64,000 nucleotides of DNA from JAKFDK01 sp036676195 (lineage in GTDB: Bacteria; Bacillota; Sulfobacillia; Symbiobacteriales; ZC4RG38): contig JAKFDK010000047.1 in NCBI GenBank assembly GCA_036676195.1, positions 1-64,000 on the forward strand. The letters are read 5' to 3'. The position numbers and the translations under genes were made by a program. Below, in pieces: positions 7,551 through 15,474 of this stretch. How positions within the stretch are numbered: position 1 is the first letter of the stretch; each line of letters starts with the position of its first letter. The notes below the pieces were generated by a model that was not told where the DNA came from, made no database searches, and saw only the letters and a list, made by a program, of their open reading frames with translations.

Positions 7551-8015
7551 TCAGTAGGTCTCACGCAGAGCCACATGGACCACGATGTCGCCCAGCTTGG
7601 TGACGAGCGGAATCATGAGCCGTTTAATGTTGAGCGTAGAGATGCTGGTCCCCTTACCCACCACCACGGATGGCGGAGCGATCTTGCAGGAGTAGCCGGC
7701 CCGTTCCAACTCGCCGCTGGCGAGGCCAGTAATCACGTTCCCCAGTTCCGCCACAGCACTTTCGGCCATGGAATCGAATACCGGGATCTTGTCCCCGGTC
7801 ATCGCTCCCACCAGGTTCTTGGCTGTCTTCTCTGACATGCCATAAAGGACCAGTCCCTGGGCGCGGCCAACCACACCGATCAATACCGTTACTTCATCCG
7901 ATACCAGCGGCGAGTCCTGCAAGGTCACATTCCCCTTGCTCACTTCGCATTTGGTTTCGGTCTGCAGCACCTGATAGGCGGCCGTAACAAACGGGTTGAC
8001 AAACTCGGCCTTCAT
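7551..8015 (-). CDS. cheX: Chemotaxis phosphatase CheX
   Basis: CheX dephosphorylates CheY-P and so resets the signal at the flagellar motor. The 154-residue protein has the family length and the active-site helix AESAVAELGNVITG near 85-98 with the conserved Glu-x-x-Asn pair (ELGN). The N-terminal segment KAEFVNPFVTAA is typical of CheX. ATG 8015 lies 95 nt after the cheR stop; this spacer contains small hairpins. The protein is the last product of the che operon. Having both CheX and CheC gives two CheY-P phosphatase candidates. A short CheC is the alternative, but the single active site and N-terminus favour CheX. Confidence 0.88.
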   Translation of the reverse strand: MKAEFVNPFVTAAYQVLQTETKCEVSKGNVTLQDSPLVSDEVTVLIGVVGRAQGLVLYGMSEKTAKNLVGAMTGDKIPVFDSMAESAVAELGNVITGLASGELERAGYSCKIAPPSVVVGKGTSISTLNIKRLMIPLVTKLGDIVVHVALRETY

Positions 8016-8110
8016 AGTGATTCACTACCTGCCTTTCCCCTCACGGGCGGAACAGTTTCGACCACGGGCCGTCAGGCCCACCTTTGGGTGGCGGAATCAG
8101 AGGGCTTCCA

Positions 8111-8890
8111 CTACTTAACCGCTTTATAAAAGAAGGGTGTCGTAGAGGTAAAACCCAGTTCCCGCGCCTTGAGCAGACTTTCGGTCCCGCCCACAAATAA
8201 GATTCCACCCGACTTTAGCGCTCGATGAAAACGGCGGTACAGGTCATCTTTAGCCTCTTCAGAAAAATAAATAACAACATTCCGGCATAGAATCAAATCC
8301 ACGTCTGTTGGAAACGGATCCTTCAGCAGATTTTGCTGTTGGAGTCGAATCTTGGCCCTGATTTCCGGGCGTACGGTCCAGAAATCGCCCTGCCGGGTAA
8401 AGTACCGGTCGCGCCGCTGGGGACTCACCTCACGCATGTCCCGTTCCTGGTACGTCCCTTCCCTGGCGGTCTTGAGCGCTTCCTCATCCAGATCGGTGGC
8501 AATCAGTTCATGGTGTCCGCGTGGATCCACCTCGTCCATGATGATCGCCAGGGAGTGCGGCTCAGCCCCGGTTGAGCACCCCGCACTCCAGATTCGTAAA
8601 CGGGGCGAACGCCGGATCAGTTCCGGGAAAATCTTCTGCTTCAGTTCCTCGAATTTATCGGGGTTCCGGAAGAACTCGGTCACGTTAATGGTGAGAAAGT
8701 CCCTGAATTCTTTCACCCGTGCTGGTTCCGCCAGCAGAAGACGGCTGTATTGATTCAGGTCGTCGGCGCCAACCCGGCGCAAAATCCCCTGCAGGCGCCG
8801 TTCTAACTGGTTACCCTTGTAGCAGTCCAGATCGATCCCGGTCAGATCCAGCACACTTCTTCGGAAATTAGCATAACCTATAAGATTCAT
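8111..8890 (-). CDS. cheR: Chemoreceptor glutamate methyltransferase
   Basis: CheR methylates glutamates of chemoreceptors using S-adenosylmethionine for adaptation. The N-terminal helical domain is followed by TEFFRN (71-76) and the SAM motif WSAGCSTGAEP (101-111); most relatives have GEEP(Y/F) in place of GAEPH. The later LILCRNVVIYF and GGILFVGGTESL segments match the catalytic fold. ATG 8890 lies 8 nt after the cheB stop and gives 259 residues, the usual size. The frame is open further upstream to 9055, but that region is cheB in another frame. Confidence 0.94.
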   Translation of the reverse strand: MNLIGYANFRRSVLDLTGIDLDCYKGNQLERRLQGILRRVGADDLNQYSRLLLAEPARVKEFRDFLTINVTEFFRNPDKFEELKQKIFPELIRRSPRLRIWSAGCSTGAEPHSLAIIMDEVDPRGHHELIATDLDEEALKTAREGTYQERDMREVSPQRRDRYFTRQGDFWTVRPEIRAKIRLQQQNLLKDPFPTDVDLILCRNVVIYFSEEAKDDLYRRFHRALKSGGILFVGGTESLLKARELGFTSTTPFFYKAVK

Positions 8891-8898
8891 ATACAGGC

Positions 8899-9984
8899 TT
8901 ACCCCCCGGTCCTTCCCGAAAGTTCCTCCCGGGCGAAACGCACAATCGCAGCGGGAATCTCCTGTATCGGCAGGACCTGGTCGGCCAGCCCCATTTCCAC
9001 TACGGCCCGGGGCATCCCGTATACGACGCATGTAGACGCATGCTCTGCCACGCATTGGCCGCCGGACTTTTTTAAGGCCGCCATCCCTCTGGCCCCGTCA
9101 AACCCCATGCCGGTCAGGATGACCCCCATCATACGCGGACCATACAACGGTACAGCCGTATCCAGCGTGACATCCACCGCCGGACGCACTCCATGCATGG
9201 GCGGGTCGCTGCTGAGCCTGACGCGGTCCTCTCCGGCCAGCACCATGTGCTGACCACCAGGGGCCAGTAGCACATGCCCGGCCTCGATGAGGTCACCTTC
9301 CTCCGCCTCCTTGACCCGGATGGCGGAGATCTCGTCCAGGCGCTGGGCCAGTGAACGGGTGAAACCAGGCGGCATGTGCTGTACGACCAATAAACTGGCC
9401 CCAAGGTCGGCGGGCAAACGGGGAATAATCTGATGTAAAGCACCGGGGCCACCAGTGGAACAACCGATCACCACCAGGCGACGGGGTGCCCGAGGCACAC
9501 CGATCGGAAGGGTTGCCGCCACCCGCTTCTGCTCCCGTTTCAGGGGAGGTAGTTCGGCCAGCACCCGCCGGTACCTGACCGTGGCACCGGCTGCCGCTTT
9601 GACCTTGGTTACCAGTTCGTCTCGGGTAACGGCCATGTCCAGAGAAATAGATCCCGACGGCTTGGCCAGGAAATCCACCGCACCGAGAGCCAGCGCCCGA
9701 ATGGTTGCTTCTGCCCCCGCCCGGGTATGGCTCGAGACCATCATGACCGGGGTCGGACATTGCGCCATAATCTCCCGGAGCGCCCCGTAACCATCCAACC
9801 GGGGCATTTCGATGTCCAGGGTGATGACGTCCGGGCGCAAGGCCAGGGCTTTCTCGACCCCGTCCTGGCCATCGCGGGCGGTGCCCACCACGGTGATGTC
9901 AGGGTCGCCGGCCAATAATTCAGATAGGATGCGACGCATGAACGCGGAGTCATCCACCACCAGAACCCGGACCTGCCGAACCAT
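8899..9984 (-). CDS. cheB: Chemoreceptor methylesterase response regulator
   Basis: CheB demethylates (and deamidates) chemoreceptors when phosphorylated by CheA. The receiver domain (1-120) has DD at 11-12, phosphoacceptor Asp57 in TLDIEMP and Lys108 in LAKPSG. The methylesterase domain (165-355) carries the triad Ser176 (GCSTGG), His203 (VVQHMP) and Asp296 (GMGFDG). At 361 residues it is full length. The ATG has AGGTGG 4 nt upstream, and the gene follows cheY closely. Confidence 0.96.
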   Translation of the reverse strand: MVRQVRVLVVDDSAFMRRILSELLAGDPDITVVGTARDGQDGVEKALALRPDVITLDIEMPRLDGYGALREIMAQCPTPVMMVSSHTRAGAEATIRALALGAVDFLAKPSGSISLDMAVTRDELVTKVKAAAGATVRYRRVLAELPPLKREQKRVAATLPIGVPRAPRRLVVIGCSTGGPGALHQIIPRLPADLGASLLVVQHMPPGFTRSLAQRLDEISAIRVKEAEEGDLIEAGHVLLAPGGQHMVLAGEDRVRLSSDPPMHGVRPAVDVTLDTAVPLYGPRMMGVILTGMGFDGARGMAALKKSGGQCVAEHASTCVVYGMPRAVVEMGLADQVLPIQEIPAAIVRFAREELSGRTGG

Positions 9985-9992
9985 GGGACCAC

Positions 9993-10349
9993 CTACCCGA
10001 TGAACTTCTTCACGGTGCTGAGAATCTTTTCTGGTTCAAAGGGCTTGACCACAAAATCCTTGGCCCCCGCCTTGATGGCCTCAATGACCATGGTCTGCTG
10101 GCCGAGGGCGCTGACCATTACGATCTTGGCCGCCGGGTCCAGGGTCTTGATCTCCCGTGTTGCGGTGATACCATCCATGACGGGCATGGTGATATCCATT
10201 AATACCAGATCAGGGTTGTAAGACTGATACTTGGTAATGGCATCCTGGCCATTTTCAGCTTCCGACACTTCATATCCGTGTTCAACCAGGAGCTTTGCTG
10301 AACGCATGCGCATAAAGGCGGCATCATCCACCAGAAGGATCTTCGGCAA
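9993..10349 (-). CDS. cheY: Chemotaxis response regulator CheY
   Basis: CheY is the diffusible regulator that, once phosphorylated by CheA, binds the flagellar switch. It is a single receiver domain of 118 residues with Asp8-Asp9, phosphoacceptor Asp52 (LMDITMP), Ser80 (VMVSALG) and Lys102 (VVKPFEP). The TTG start has GGGAGGG about 7 nt upstream. It is placed between cheD and cheB in the operon, which supports CheY rather than an unlinked receiver such as Spo0F. Confidence 0.93.
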   Translation of the reverse strand: MPKILLVDDAAFMRMRSAKLLVEHGYEVSEAENGQDAITKYQSYNPDLVLMDITMPVMDGITATREIKTLDPAAKIVMVSALGQQTMVIEAIKAGAKDFVVKPFEPEKILSTVKKFIG

Positions 10350-10375
10350 ATCCGTTCCCTCCCAAAGGTGATGGG

Positions 10376-10867
10376 CTAGAGCACTTTCTCCCCACGCCCG
10401 ACGGTCGAAACGATAACCTTCCCAGTATCCATATACAAATGCACGGTCCGGCCGTGCGAACCGCCGGTGTCTTCAGCCACCAGCGTAAGGCGGACCGAAT
10501 CCAGGGCAGCCTTCACGGCTTCCGTATTGCGGGCGCCAATGTCCAGCCTGGAGCCGGCGCCAATCACGTTGAGCATGCGAGCACCACCGGCGATCCGGGC
10601 CAAAAGACGGGCCCGGACAGCCCCCAGACGGATCACTTCTTCAATCAGCGTCGGCACGGCTGTGTCGGCAAACTTGCCGGCTAGATCCTTGCCTCGCCCC
10701 AGCGCGGAATCCGGTAACACCACATGAGCCATTCCGCCAATACGCGTCAGCGGATCATAGAGGATCAGTCCGATGCAGGACCCCAGGCCGTAGCAAACCA
10801 GGATGCTCTCCTGGCGCCCGGAAATCTTGATTTCCCCCAGGCCGACGGGGATTGGCTGCTCGCTCAT
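10376..10867 (-). CDS. cheD: Chemoreceptor glutamine deamidase
   Basis: CheD deamidates receptor glutamines and, in B. subtilis, binds and stimulates CheC. The 163-residue protein has catalytic Cys31 in LGSCIG and His48 in GGMAHVVLP, with the conserved NVIGAGSRLDIGARN-type segment. Its ATG overlaps the cheC stop by 4 nt, indicating translational coupling with its known partner. All catalytic residues are present. Confidence 0.95.
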   Translation of the reverse strand: MSEQPIPVGLGEIKISGRQESILVCYGLGSCIGLILYDPLTRIGGMAHVVLPDSALGRGKDLAGKFADTAVPTLIEEVIRLGAVRARLLARIAGGARMLNVIGAGSRLDIGARNTEAVKAALDSVRLTLVAEDTGGSHGRTVHLYMDTGKVIVSTVGRGEKVL

Positions 10868-11463
10868 GCGTTGATTGACTCAATGGCCGCAACTAACCTG
10901 GCCATCGAGTCCTGATCGGGCATGAGCAGGAAATGGCCGCGTACATCTGCATTGAACCCAGTCTCCACCACCAGGGCCTCATCGCCGCCCAAAAAGAGGT
11001 CTGCCACCACTGCCTGCAGAATCGCACCCGCCATGTCGGTGACCACGGTCGGGGCAGTGGGCACAATCACCAGTCCAGTCCCATTGCTCATGGCATTCAG
11101 AAACTGAGAGCCACAAATATTGGCGGCCTCCCCGAGGGCGGATATGGCCATGGCATCCAGTTCCTGTGTCGTCCCGACCGGCATTTCAAAGAGGAGATCA
11201 ACCACCCGGCGGGCACTGTCCAGGGTGAACATGAGCATGAGGTGACCGGACACATCCCCGGTGATGCCCACGTATATGCCCACCACCACCATTTCCGGCC
11301 CGCCAGCCACATTCGGTACAATCCCAAGGGGCAGGAACTGGATTTTCGGGCGATCAAGAGCAATAGTCCCTGTAGTAATGGCTGACAGACCCCGAGAGGC
11401 GTCTTTCAGACCCTGCTCAATAATGCCCAGGAGAACTCGGAATTCGCTCTCTTCGAGTCTCAT
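10864..11463 (-). CDS. cheC: CheC-family CheY-P phosphatase with one intact site
   Basis: CheC removes phosphate from CheY-P and partners CheD. The protein has the two pseudo-symmetric CheC halves, but only the second carries the Glu-x-x-Asn site, in LGEAANICGSQFLNAM (110-125; Glu112, Asn115). The corresponding N-terminal helix reads LLGIIEQGLKDASRGLS and lacks the motif. I place the start at ATG 11463, which begins the conserved N-terminus; an in-frame GTG at 11499 would overlap the cheA stop and has no ribosome binding site. It overlaps cheD by 4 nt. It may serve more as a CheD regulator than as a strong phosphatase. Confidence 0.88.
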   Translation of the reverse strand: MRLEESEFRVLLGIIEQGLKDASRGLSAITTGTIALDRPKIQFLPLGIVPNVAGGPEMVVVGIYVGITGDVSGHLMLMFTLDSARRVVDLLFEMPVGTTQELDAMAISALGEAANICGSQFLNAMSNGTGLVIVPTAPTVVTDMAGAILQAVVADLFLGGDEALVVETGFNADVRGHFLLMPDQDSMARLVAAIESINA

Positions 11464-11491
11464 TCCTGCACCGCTGCTCCTCCCTGGCAAC

Positions 11492-13603
11492 TCAGGCACT
11501 ACGCTGCTGTTGTTGCACGGCGATGTTCATGAGGCTGGCCACATCCAGAATAATTGCCACATTCCCGTCACCAAGTAGGGTAGCGCCGGATACACCCTGC
11601 ACCTCGCCGATAAACTTCCCGAGCGACTTGATGACCACGTCGCCTTCGCCAATCAGGTTATCGACCACGACGCCCATCTGGCGACCAAACAGGTTGACAA
11701 TCACGACGAAGATGTCCTCCAGATCCGCCGGAGGGTTCAGGTTCTCCAGTTCAAACACCCGCTCAAAGCGCAGGAGCGGCACCACCACATCGCGGTTGAC
11801 CACCACTTCCCGCCCACGAATGGTTTGCACCTGGTCCACGGGCCAACGAATGGTTTCGGTCACTGAGTTGAGTGGGATGCAGTAAACCGTTTCCCGATGC
11901 TCCACCATGAGGGCCCGGATGATGGCAAGGGTGAGCGGCAGCTTGATCCGGAATTCGGTGCCCTTGCCGATCTCCGAAAAGATCTCCACGGCGCCGTTGA
12001 GCCGTTCAATGTTCTTGTGTACCACGTCCAGACCGACACCGCGGCCGGAGATATCGCTGACCGTCTCCGCCGTGGAAAACCCGGGGGAAAAGATCAGGCG
12101 TACGGCCTCATCATCGGAGAGGCGGCGGGCGGCTTCATCGGAAATGAGGCCCTTGCGGACTGCAGCAGCCCGGATTTTGGCCGGGTCAATGCCGCGACCG
12201 TCATCTTTCACCGTGATGATGATGTGATTTTCCTGATGGCTGGCCTCGAGCAGGACGGTGCCGCTGGCGGGCTTGCCCGCCTTGACCCGATCAGCCGGAG
12301 TTTCCACCCCATGGTCCACGGAGTTGCGGAGCAAGTGCATGAGCGGGTCGCCAATCTCTTCAATGACGGAGCGATCCAGCTCGGTTTCCTCACCGCGAAT
12401 GACAAAGTTGATTTCCTTGCCGGCCTTCAGGGATACATCCCGAACCATCCGGGGGAACTTCTTGAACAGGTTGTCTACGGGCAACATCCGGGCCCGCATG
12501 ATTTCCTCTTGCAGCTCACTGGTCACGCGGCCAATATGGGCAGCCGCGGCCTGCAGCTCACGGACATTATCATCACCCTCCCGCCGCTGCATTTCCAGGT
12601 GGCTCATCACCTGGTGCAGGCGGGTCCGGTCAATGACGAGTTCGCCTACCAGATCCATCAGCTTGTCCAGGACCTCTACATCGACGCGCACAGTGCGGGC
12701 GGAACGCGGTTTGGTGCCCGCCTTATCCCCCCGCCGGTCTTCCTCTTCGGCGGCCATTCCCTCTGCCGTGGTCCCCCGGGCAGCCGGAGCCGATGCCGGT
12801 TCCACCTTCGGCAGCGGCAGGGCCCGCAGTTCAGTAATGCGGATCTCCGGCACTGGTTGCAACGCCTGGCGGATCGCCTCTTCGGGCCGATCGCTGGCGA
12901 AGACCACTTTCAAGTCATCCCTGACCCGGTCCTGTTCAATGTCATCCTGGCTGGGCCAGGAACGGGTCACCTCGCCCACGTCGCCAAGGGAAAGTACGAC
13001 CTGGAAAAGCCGCACAGCCGGCATCGGCGCGTCGGGCTGCAGGTTCACATGCAGAAAATACGGCACCCGGCCGTCCGGCACTCCACCGGTCAGTTGGTCG
13101 ACTTCTTCCGGCGTCAGGGGTGGAACACCGGCGAAGACGACCCCGGCAGCAGCCGTTGCCCCGGCCGGCTCCATCACCGCCGCGGCAGTTGTCTCCTGCG
13201 GGGTGGCAGCACCGACCTCGACTATCTGCAGACGCCCGACGACCTCGTCAATATCGACGCCGGCGTCGTCACCGCTGGCGATCTCCTCTTTGAAGGTCTT
13301 TAATACATCCAGGCAGGCAAAGAGCGTGTCGATGACCTTGGTGGTGGCACGAACGCGCCCACGGCGAAGCTTGTCCAGAAGGCTCTCCATGGCATGAGTC
13401 ACTTCCGCCATCTTGCGGTGGCCAAGCGTGGCCGACGATCCCTTCAAGGTGTGGGCAGCCCGAAAAATCTCCTGCAAAGCCTCGGATTTCTCTGGCTCTT
13501 TTTCTAGCTTGAGTATATCAGCTTCCATTATTTGCAATTGCTCTTCGGCTTCATCGAGGAATACTTTAATGTCCTCGGCTGAGGCCTCAAACTCCAACCG
13601 CAT
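11492..13603 (-). CDS. cheA: Chemotaxis histidine kinase CheA
   Basis: CheA autophosphorylates in response to receptors and passes phosphate to CheY and CheB. Domains in order: HPt with His51 (AAHTLKGSS), a linker rich in Ala/Pro, a P2-like CheY-binding domain (~180-260), dimerisation helices (~305-375), the HATPase core with N box LLRNSVDHG (424-432), DDGRGID (467-473) and SGRGVGLDV (519-527), and a C-terminal CheW-like P5 domain. It has 703 residues. I choose ATG 13603 with GAGGGGGG 5 nt upstream; upstream in-frame codons belong to cheW sequence. It overlaps cheW by 17 nt. Confidence 0.96.
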   Translation of the reverse strand: MRLEFEASAEDIKVFLDEAEEQLQIMEADILKLEKEPEKSEALQEIFRAAHTLKGSSATLGHRKMAEVTHAMESLLDKLRRGRVRATTKVIDTLFACLDVLKTFKEEIASGDDAGVDIDEVVGRLQIVEVGAATPQETTAAAVMEPAGATAAAGVVFAGVPPLTPEEVDQLTGGVPDGRVPYFLHVNLQPDAPMPAVRLFQVVLSLGDVGEVTRSWPSQDDIEQDRVRDDLKVVFASDRPEEAIRQALQPVPEIRITELRALPLPKVEPASAPAARGTTAEGMAAEEEDRRGDKAGTKPRSARTVRVDVEVLDKLMDLVGELVIDRTRLHQVMSHLEMQRREGDDNVRELQAAAAHIGRVTSELQEEIMRARMLPVDNLFKKFPRMVRDVSLKAGKEINFVIRGEETELDRSVIEEIGDPLMHLLRNSVDHGVETPADRVKAGKPASGTVLLEASHQENHIIITVKDDGRGIDPAKIRAAAVRKGLISDEAARRLSDDEAVRLIFSPGFSTAETVSDISGRGVGLDVVHKNIERLNGAVEIFSEIGKGTEFRIKLPLTLAIIRALMVEHRETVYCIPLNSVTETIRWPVDQVQTIRGREVVVNRDVVVPLLRFERVFELENLNPPADLEDIFVVIVNLFGRQMGVVVDNLIGEGDVVIKSLGKFIGEVQGVSGATLLGDGNVAIILDVASLMNIAVQQQQRSA

Positions 13604-14084
13604 GACGACCCCCCTCAATCCGGGACAGCCGGTCTTCCCGGCCCAGTACCCGCTCCAGATCCAGGAGAACGACCAGGCGGTCTTCGACCTTTGCCACTCC
13701 ACCAATGAAGTCGCTATCGATATTGGCAATCACCGGCGACGGCGGTTCAATGGCAGCCAGGGGCACACGTAATACTTCGGATACCCCGTCAACGATCATG
13801 CCCACCGTGCCCAGTTCGCCCTCTACCACAGCAATCCGGCTGGCTTTGGTCAGCTTGGCCTCCGGCAGGCCCAGTCGGTTCCGCAGGTCCATCACCGGAA
13901 TGACCTTTCCGCGTAGATTGGTGACTCCTTTCAAATACCGCGGTGTCCTGGGCACCCATGTGATGCGGTATTCAGCCGCTGGCACCACCTCGCGGACGAC
14001 ACCGATCTGCGCCCCGTAGAGCTCATCTCCCATCTGGAAGACGACCAGTTGAATTACCTCTGCGTTGACTTTATCCTCGGACAC
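13587..14084 (-). CDS. cheW: Chemotaxis coupling protein CheW (second copy)
   Basis: CheW links chemoreceptors to CheA. The 165-residue single-domain protein has the family core: VVFQMGDELYGAQIGVVREVV, VTNLRGKVIPVMDLRNRLGL and a C-terminal hydrophobic strand VEDRLVVLLDLERVLG. It has a short C-terminal tail beyond the domain. It lies 3 nt after the first cheW and overlaps cheA. The two copies share the fold but differ clearly in sequence, so they are not a recent duplication. Confidence 0.92.
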   Translation of the reverse strand: MSEDKVNAEVIQLVVFQMGDELYGAQIGVVREVVPAAEYRITWVPRTPRYLKGVTNLRGKVIPVMDLRNRLGLPEAKLTKASRIAVVEGELGTVGMIVDGVSEVLRVPLAAIEPPSPVIANIDSDFIGGVAKVEDRLVVLLDLERVLGREDRLSRIEGGRHAVGV

Positions 14085-14087
14085 TCT

Positions 14088-14534
14088 TCACCCTCCTTGA
14101 CGGCTGGGAACAGAAGCTTCACCAACCACTCGGGCCAAGTCCACCAGAATAATCAAACGCTCACCCTGACGGGCAACCGCCATGACGATGGGATCACTGG
14201 CGTTGCGGGCCAAATCGGACACCGGCTGCACCTGTTCGGTCGTGATGGAAAGCACTTCTGTAACCTCGTCCACTACCAGACCGGCGGTGCAGCCACCAGA
14301 CTCCACGACCATGATCCGGGCATCAGCGTCCGCCAGAGATCGGGTAACACGGAATCGCTTCGCCAAATCCATTACCGGGACGACCTCGCCGCGCAAATTC
14401 AGGACGCCCACCACATGGGCCGGGGCTCCGGGCAACTGCGTCGGCGCTTCCCAGGCCACCACTTCCCGCACGTGGCGGATATCTACCCCAAAACTTTCGC
14501 GGCCGAGACGAAAGATGACTGCCTTATCCATCAT
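14088..14534 (-). CDS. cheW: Chemotaxis coupling protein CheW (first copy)
   Basis: This is the first gene of the che operon and a second single-domain CheW homologue (about 148 residues). FRLGRESFGVDIRHVREVV, VLNLRGEVVPVMDLAKRF and ERLIILVDLARVVG are the diagnostic strands. ATG 14534 lies 7 nt after a GGGGGTGGG site; the next codon is also ATG. An upstream in-frame GTG (14546) is less well placed. A sigma-A-type promoter lies about 60 nt upstream. Two CheW paralogues may serve different receptor sets; no chemoreceptor gene is in the window. Confidence 0.9.
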   Translation of the reverse strand: MMDKAVIFRLGRESFGVDIRHVREVVAWEAPTQLPGAPAHVVGVLNLRGEVVPVMDLAKRFRVTRSLADADARIMVVESGGCTAGLVVDEVTEVLSITTEQVQPVSDLARNASDPIVMAVARQGERLIILVDLARVVGEASVPSRQGG

Positions 14535-14593
14535 GGTTATACCCACCCCCGGCCATTAAGAAAACCTACGCCACATATCCATTCCAGATAAAA

Positions 14594-14623
14594 AATGTAA
14601 GTACGCTTTCTACAAACAGTCAA
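14594..14623 (-). promoter_or_regulatory. Promoter of the chemotaxis operon
   Basis: TTGACT (14623-14618), an 18-nt spacer and TACATT (14599-14594) point toward cheW. I found no sigma-28 (FliA) consensus here, so the operon seems to use the housekeeping sigma factor. The -35 box sits at the end of the Spo0E-like gene's terminator. Confidence 0.6.
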
Positions 14624-14646
14624 AGAAATCCTCCTTCACAGGGAGG
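14622..14646 (-). terminator. Terminator overlapping the 3' end of the Spo0E-like gene
   Basis: CCTCC pairs with GGAGG around a 7-nt loop (14646-14630), followed on the minus strand by ATTTCTTT. The short stem overlaps the Spo0E-like stop codon region, so termination may be partial. Confidence 0.45.
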
Positions 14647-14899
14647 GAGAATTCCCCCGACGCCGCGGCTGAGAGCGAGAGCCGGGTCGCCTGGCACCCT
14701 GCCGCTGGCGGGGAGCCGGGTCTGTCCGTCGGGCATCCTCGGCCTGCTGGGCCAGAGTGACCTCAACCACCAGGTGGTCCAATTCGTGGCTGATCCCCCT
14801 GACGGCCTGCAGGCGTTCAGGGCTGTAACTGCCAGCCATGGATTCATACAGGCGGCGGCGCAACTCCTCAATCGACTGCATGGCGTTCAGTCGGTCCAT
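14636..14899 (-). CDS. Spo0E-like aspartyl-phosphate phosphatase
   Basis: Proteins of this small family dephosphorylate Spo0A-P and delay sporulation. The N-terminal two-helix core is visible: IEELRRRLYESM (10-21) followed by the signature GISHELDHLVVEVT (about 35-48), which holds the S-x-x-L-D motif with the catalytic aspartate. The remaining residues are a basic, Arg/Pro-rich tail absent from the minimal family domain. ATG 14899 has GAGGGGG 10 nt upstream and a consensus TATAAT lies at 14942-14937. It stands alone between dut and the che operon, an unusual pairing of sporulation and motility control. The paralogue's exact target is inferred from the family. Confidence 0.82.
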   Translation of the reverse strand: MDRLNAMQSIEELRRRLYESMAGSYSPERLQAVRGISHELDHLVVEVTLAQQAEDARRTDPAPRQRQGARRPGSRSQPRRRGNSPSL

Positions 14900-14936
14900 G
14901 CCAGTGTCGCCCCCTCAGAAGGCTAACGTAAGCACA

Positions 14937-14942
14937 ATTATA
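14937..14942 (-). promoter_or_regulatory. -10 box ahead of the Spo0E-like gene
   Basis: A perfect TATAAT lies 38 nt upstream of the ATG on the minus strand. The best -35 candidate (TTGTTA) is too far upstream (21-nt spacer), so an activator or an extended -10 would be needed. Confidence 0.4.
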
Positions 14943-14975
14943 CAGGAAGAATCTTTATGTATATAACAATAGCAC

Positions 14976-15015
14976 AGGCGCACCCCATTTACACAGGGAA
15001 ATGGGTGTGCGCCGG
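14976..15015 (-). terminator. Terminator-like hairpin after dut
   Basis: GGCGCAC and CCATTT arms pair with AAATGGG and GTGCGCC (one bulge) around a short loop just past the dut stop. The following minus-strand sequence TGTGCTATTGTTAT is only moderately T-rich. Confidence 0.55.
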
Positions 15016-15021
15016 CACCGT

Positions 15022-15474
15022 TCAGCGCAACCCAGTGTGACCGAAGCCCCCCGCCCCCCGGTCACTGTCGGCCAGTTCGGTTACCGGCTCCAGGACGGCC
15101 TGGCAGACCCGGGCGAGCACCAGTTGAGCCACCCGCTCGCCCCGCTGCACCACAAACGGCTCCTGGCCGTGGTTAACGAGGATAACCCCTACTTCCCCCC
15201 GGTAGTCGCTGTCAATCGTGCCAGGACTGTTCAGGCAAGTCACACCATGGCGCAGGGCCAGACCACTGCGCGGCCGCACCTGCGCTTCCACCCCCGGTGG
15301 CAGTTCCAGGCTGAGTCCGGTGGGAATCAGGGCCCGCTGCCCCGGTGCAAGCTGCACCGGCTCCGTGACGGCCGCAGCCAGGTCCATGCCCGCGGACTGA
15401 GCCGTCATGTACCGGGGCAGGGGCAAGTCCTCAGTTCCTGGTAACCGGTGAATCCTGACGGTCACTTTATCCAT
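15022..15474 (-). CDS. dut: dUTP diphosphatase
   Basis: Dut hydrolyses dUTP to dUMP and pyrophosphate, keeping uracil out of DNA and feeding thymidylate synthesis. All five trimeric dUTPase motifs are present in 150 residues: AGMDLAA (I), RPRSGLALRHG (II), NSPGTIDSDYRGEV (III), RGERVAQLV (IV) and DRGAGGFGHTG (V). The ATG lies inside the 3' end of the M16 peptidase gene (8-nt overlap), so the two are cotranscribed. Confidence 0.96.
   Translation of the reverse strand: MDKVTVRIHRLPGTEDLPLPRYMTAQSAGMDLAAAVTEPVQLAPGQRALIPTGLSLELPPGVEAQVRPRSGLALRHGVTCLNSPGTIDSDYRGEVGVILVNHGQEPFVVQRGERVAQLVLARVCQAVLEPVTELADSDRGAGGFGHTGLR

Noticed and set aside
8891..9055. Longer cheR starting at 9055
   Set aside because: The extension lies within cheB in another frame, and ATG 8890 gives the usual CheR length.
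11897..13303. 468-residue plus-strand open frame
   Set aside because: Antisense shadow of cheA, whose domains are complete on the minus strand.
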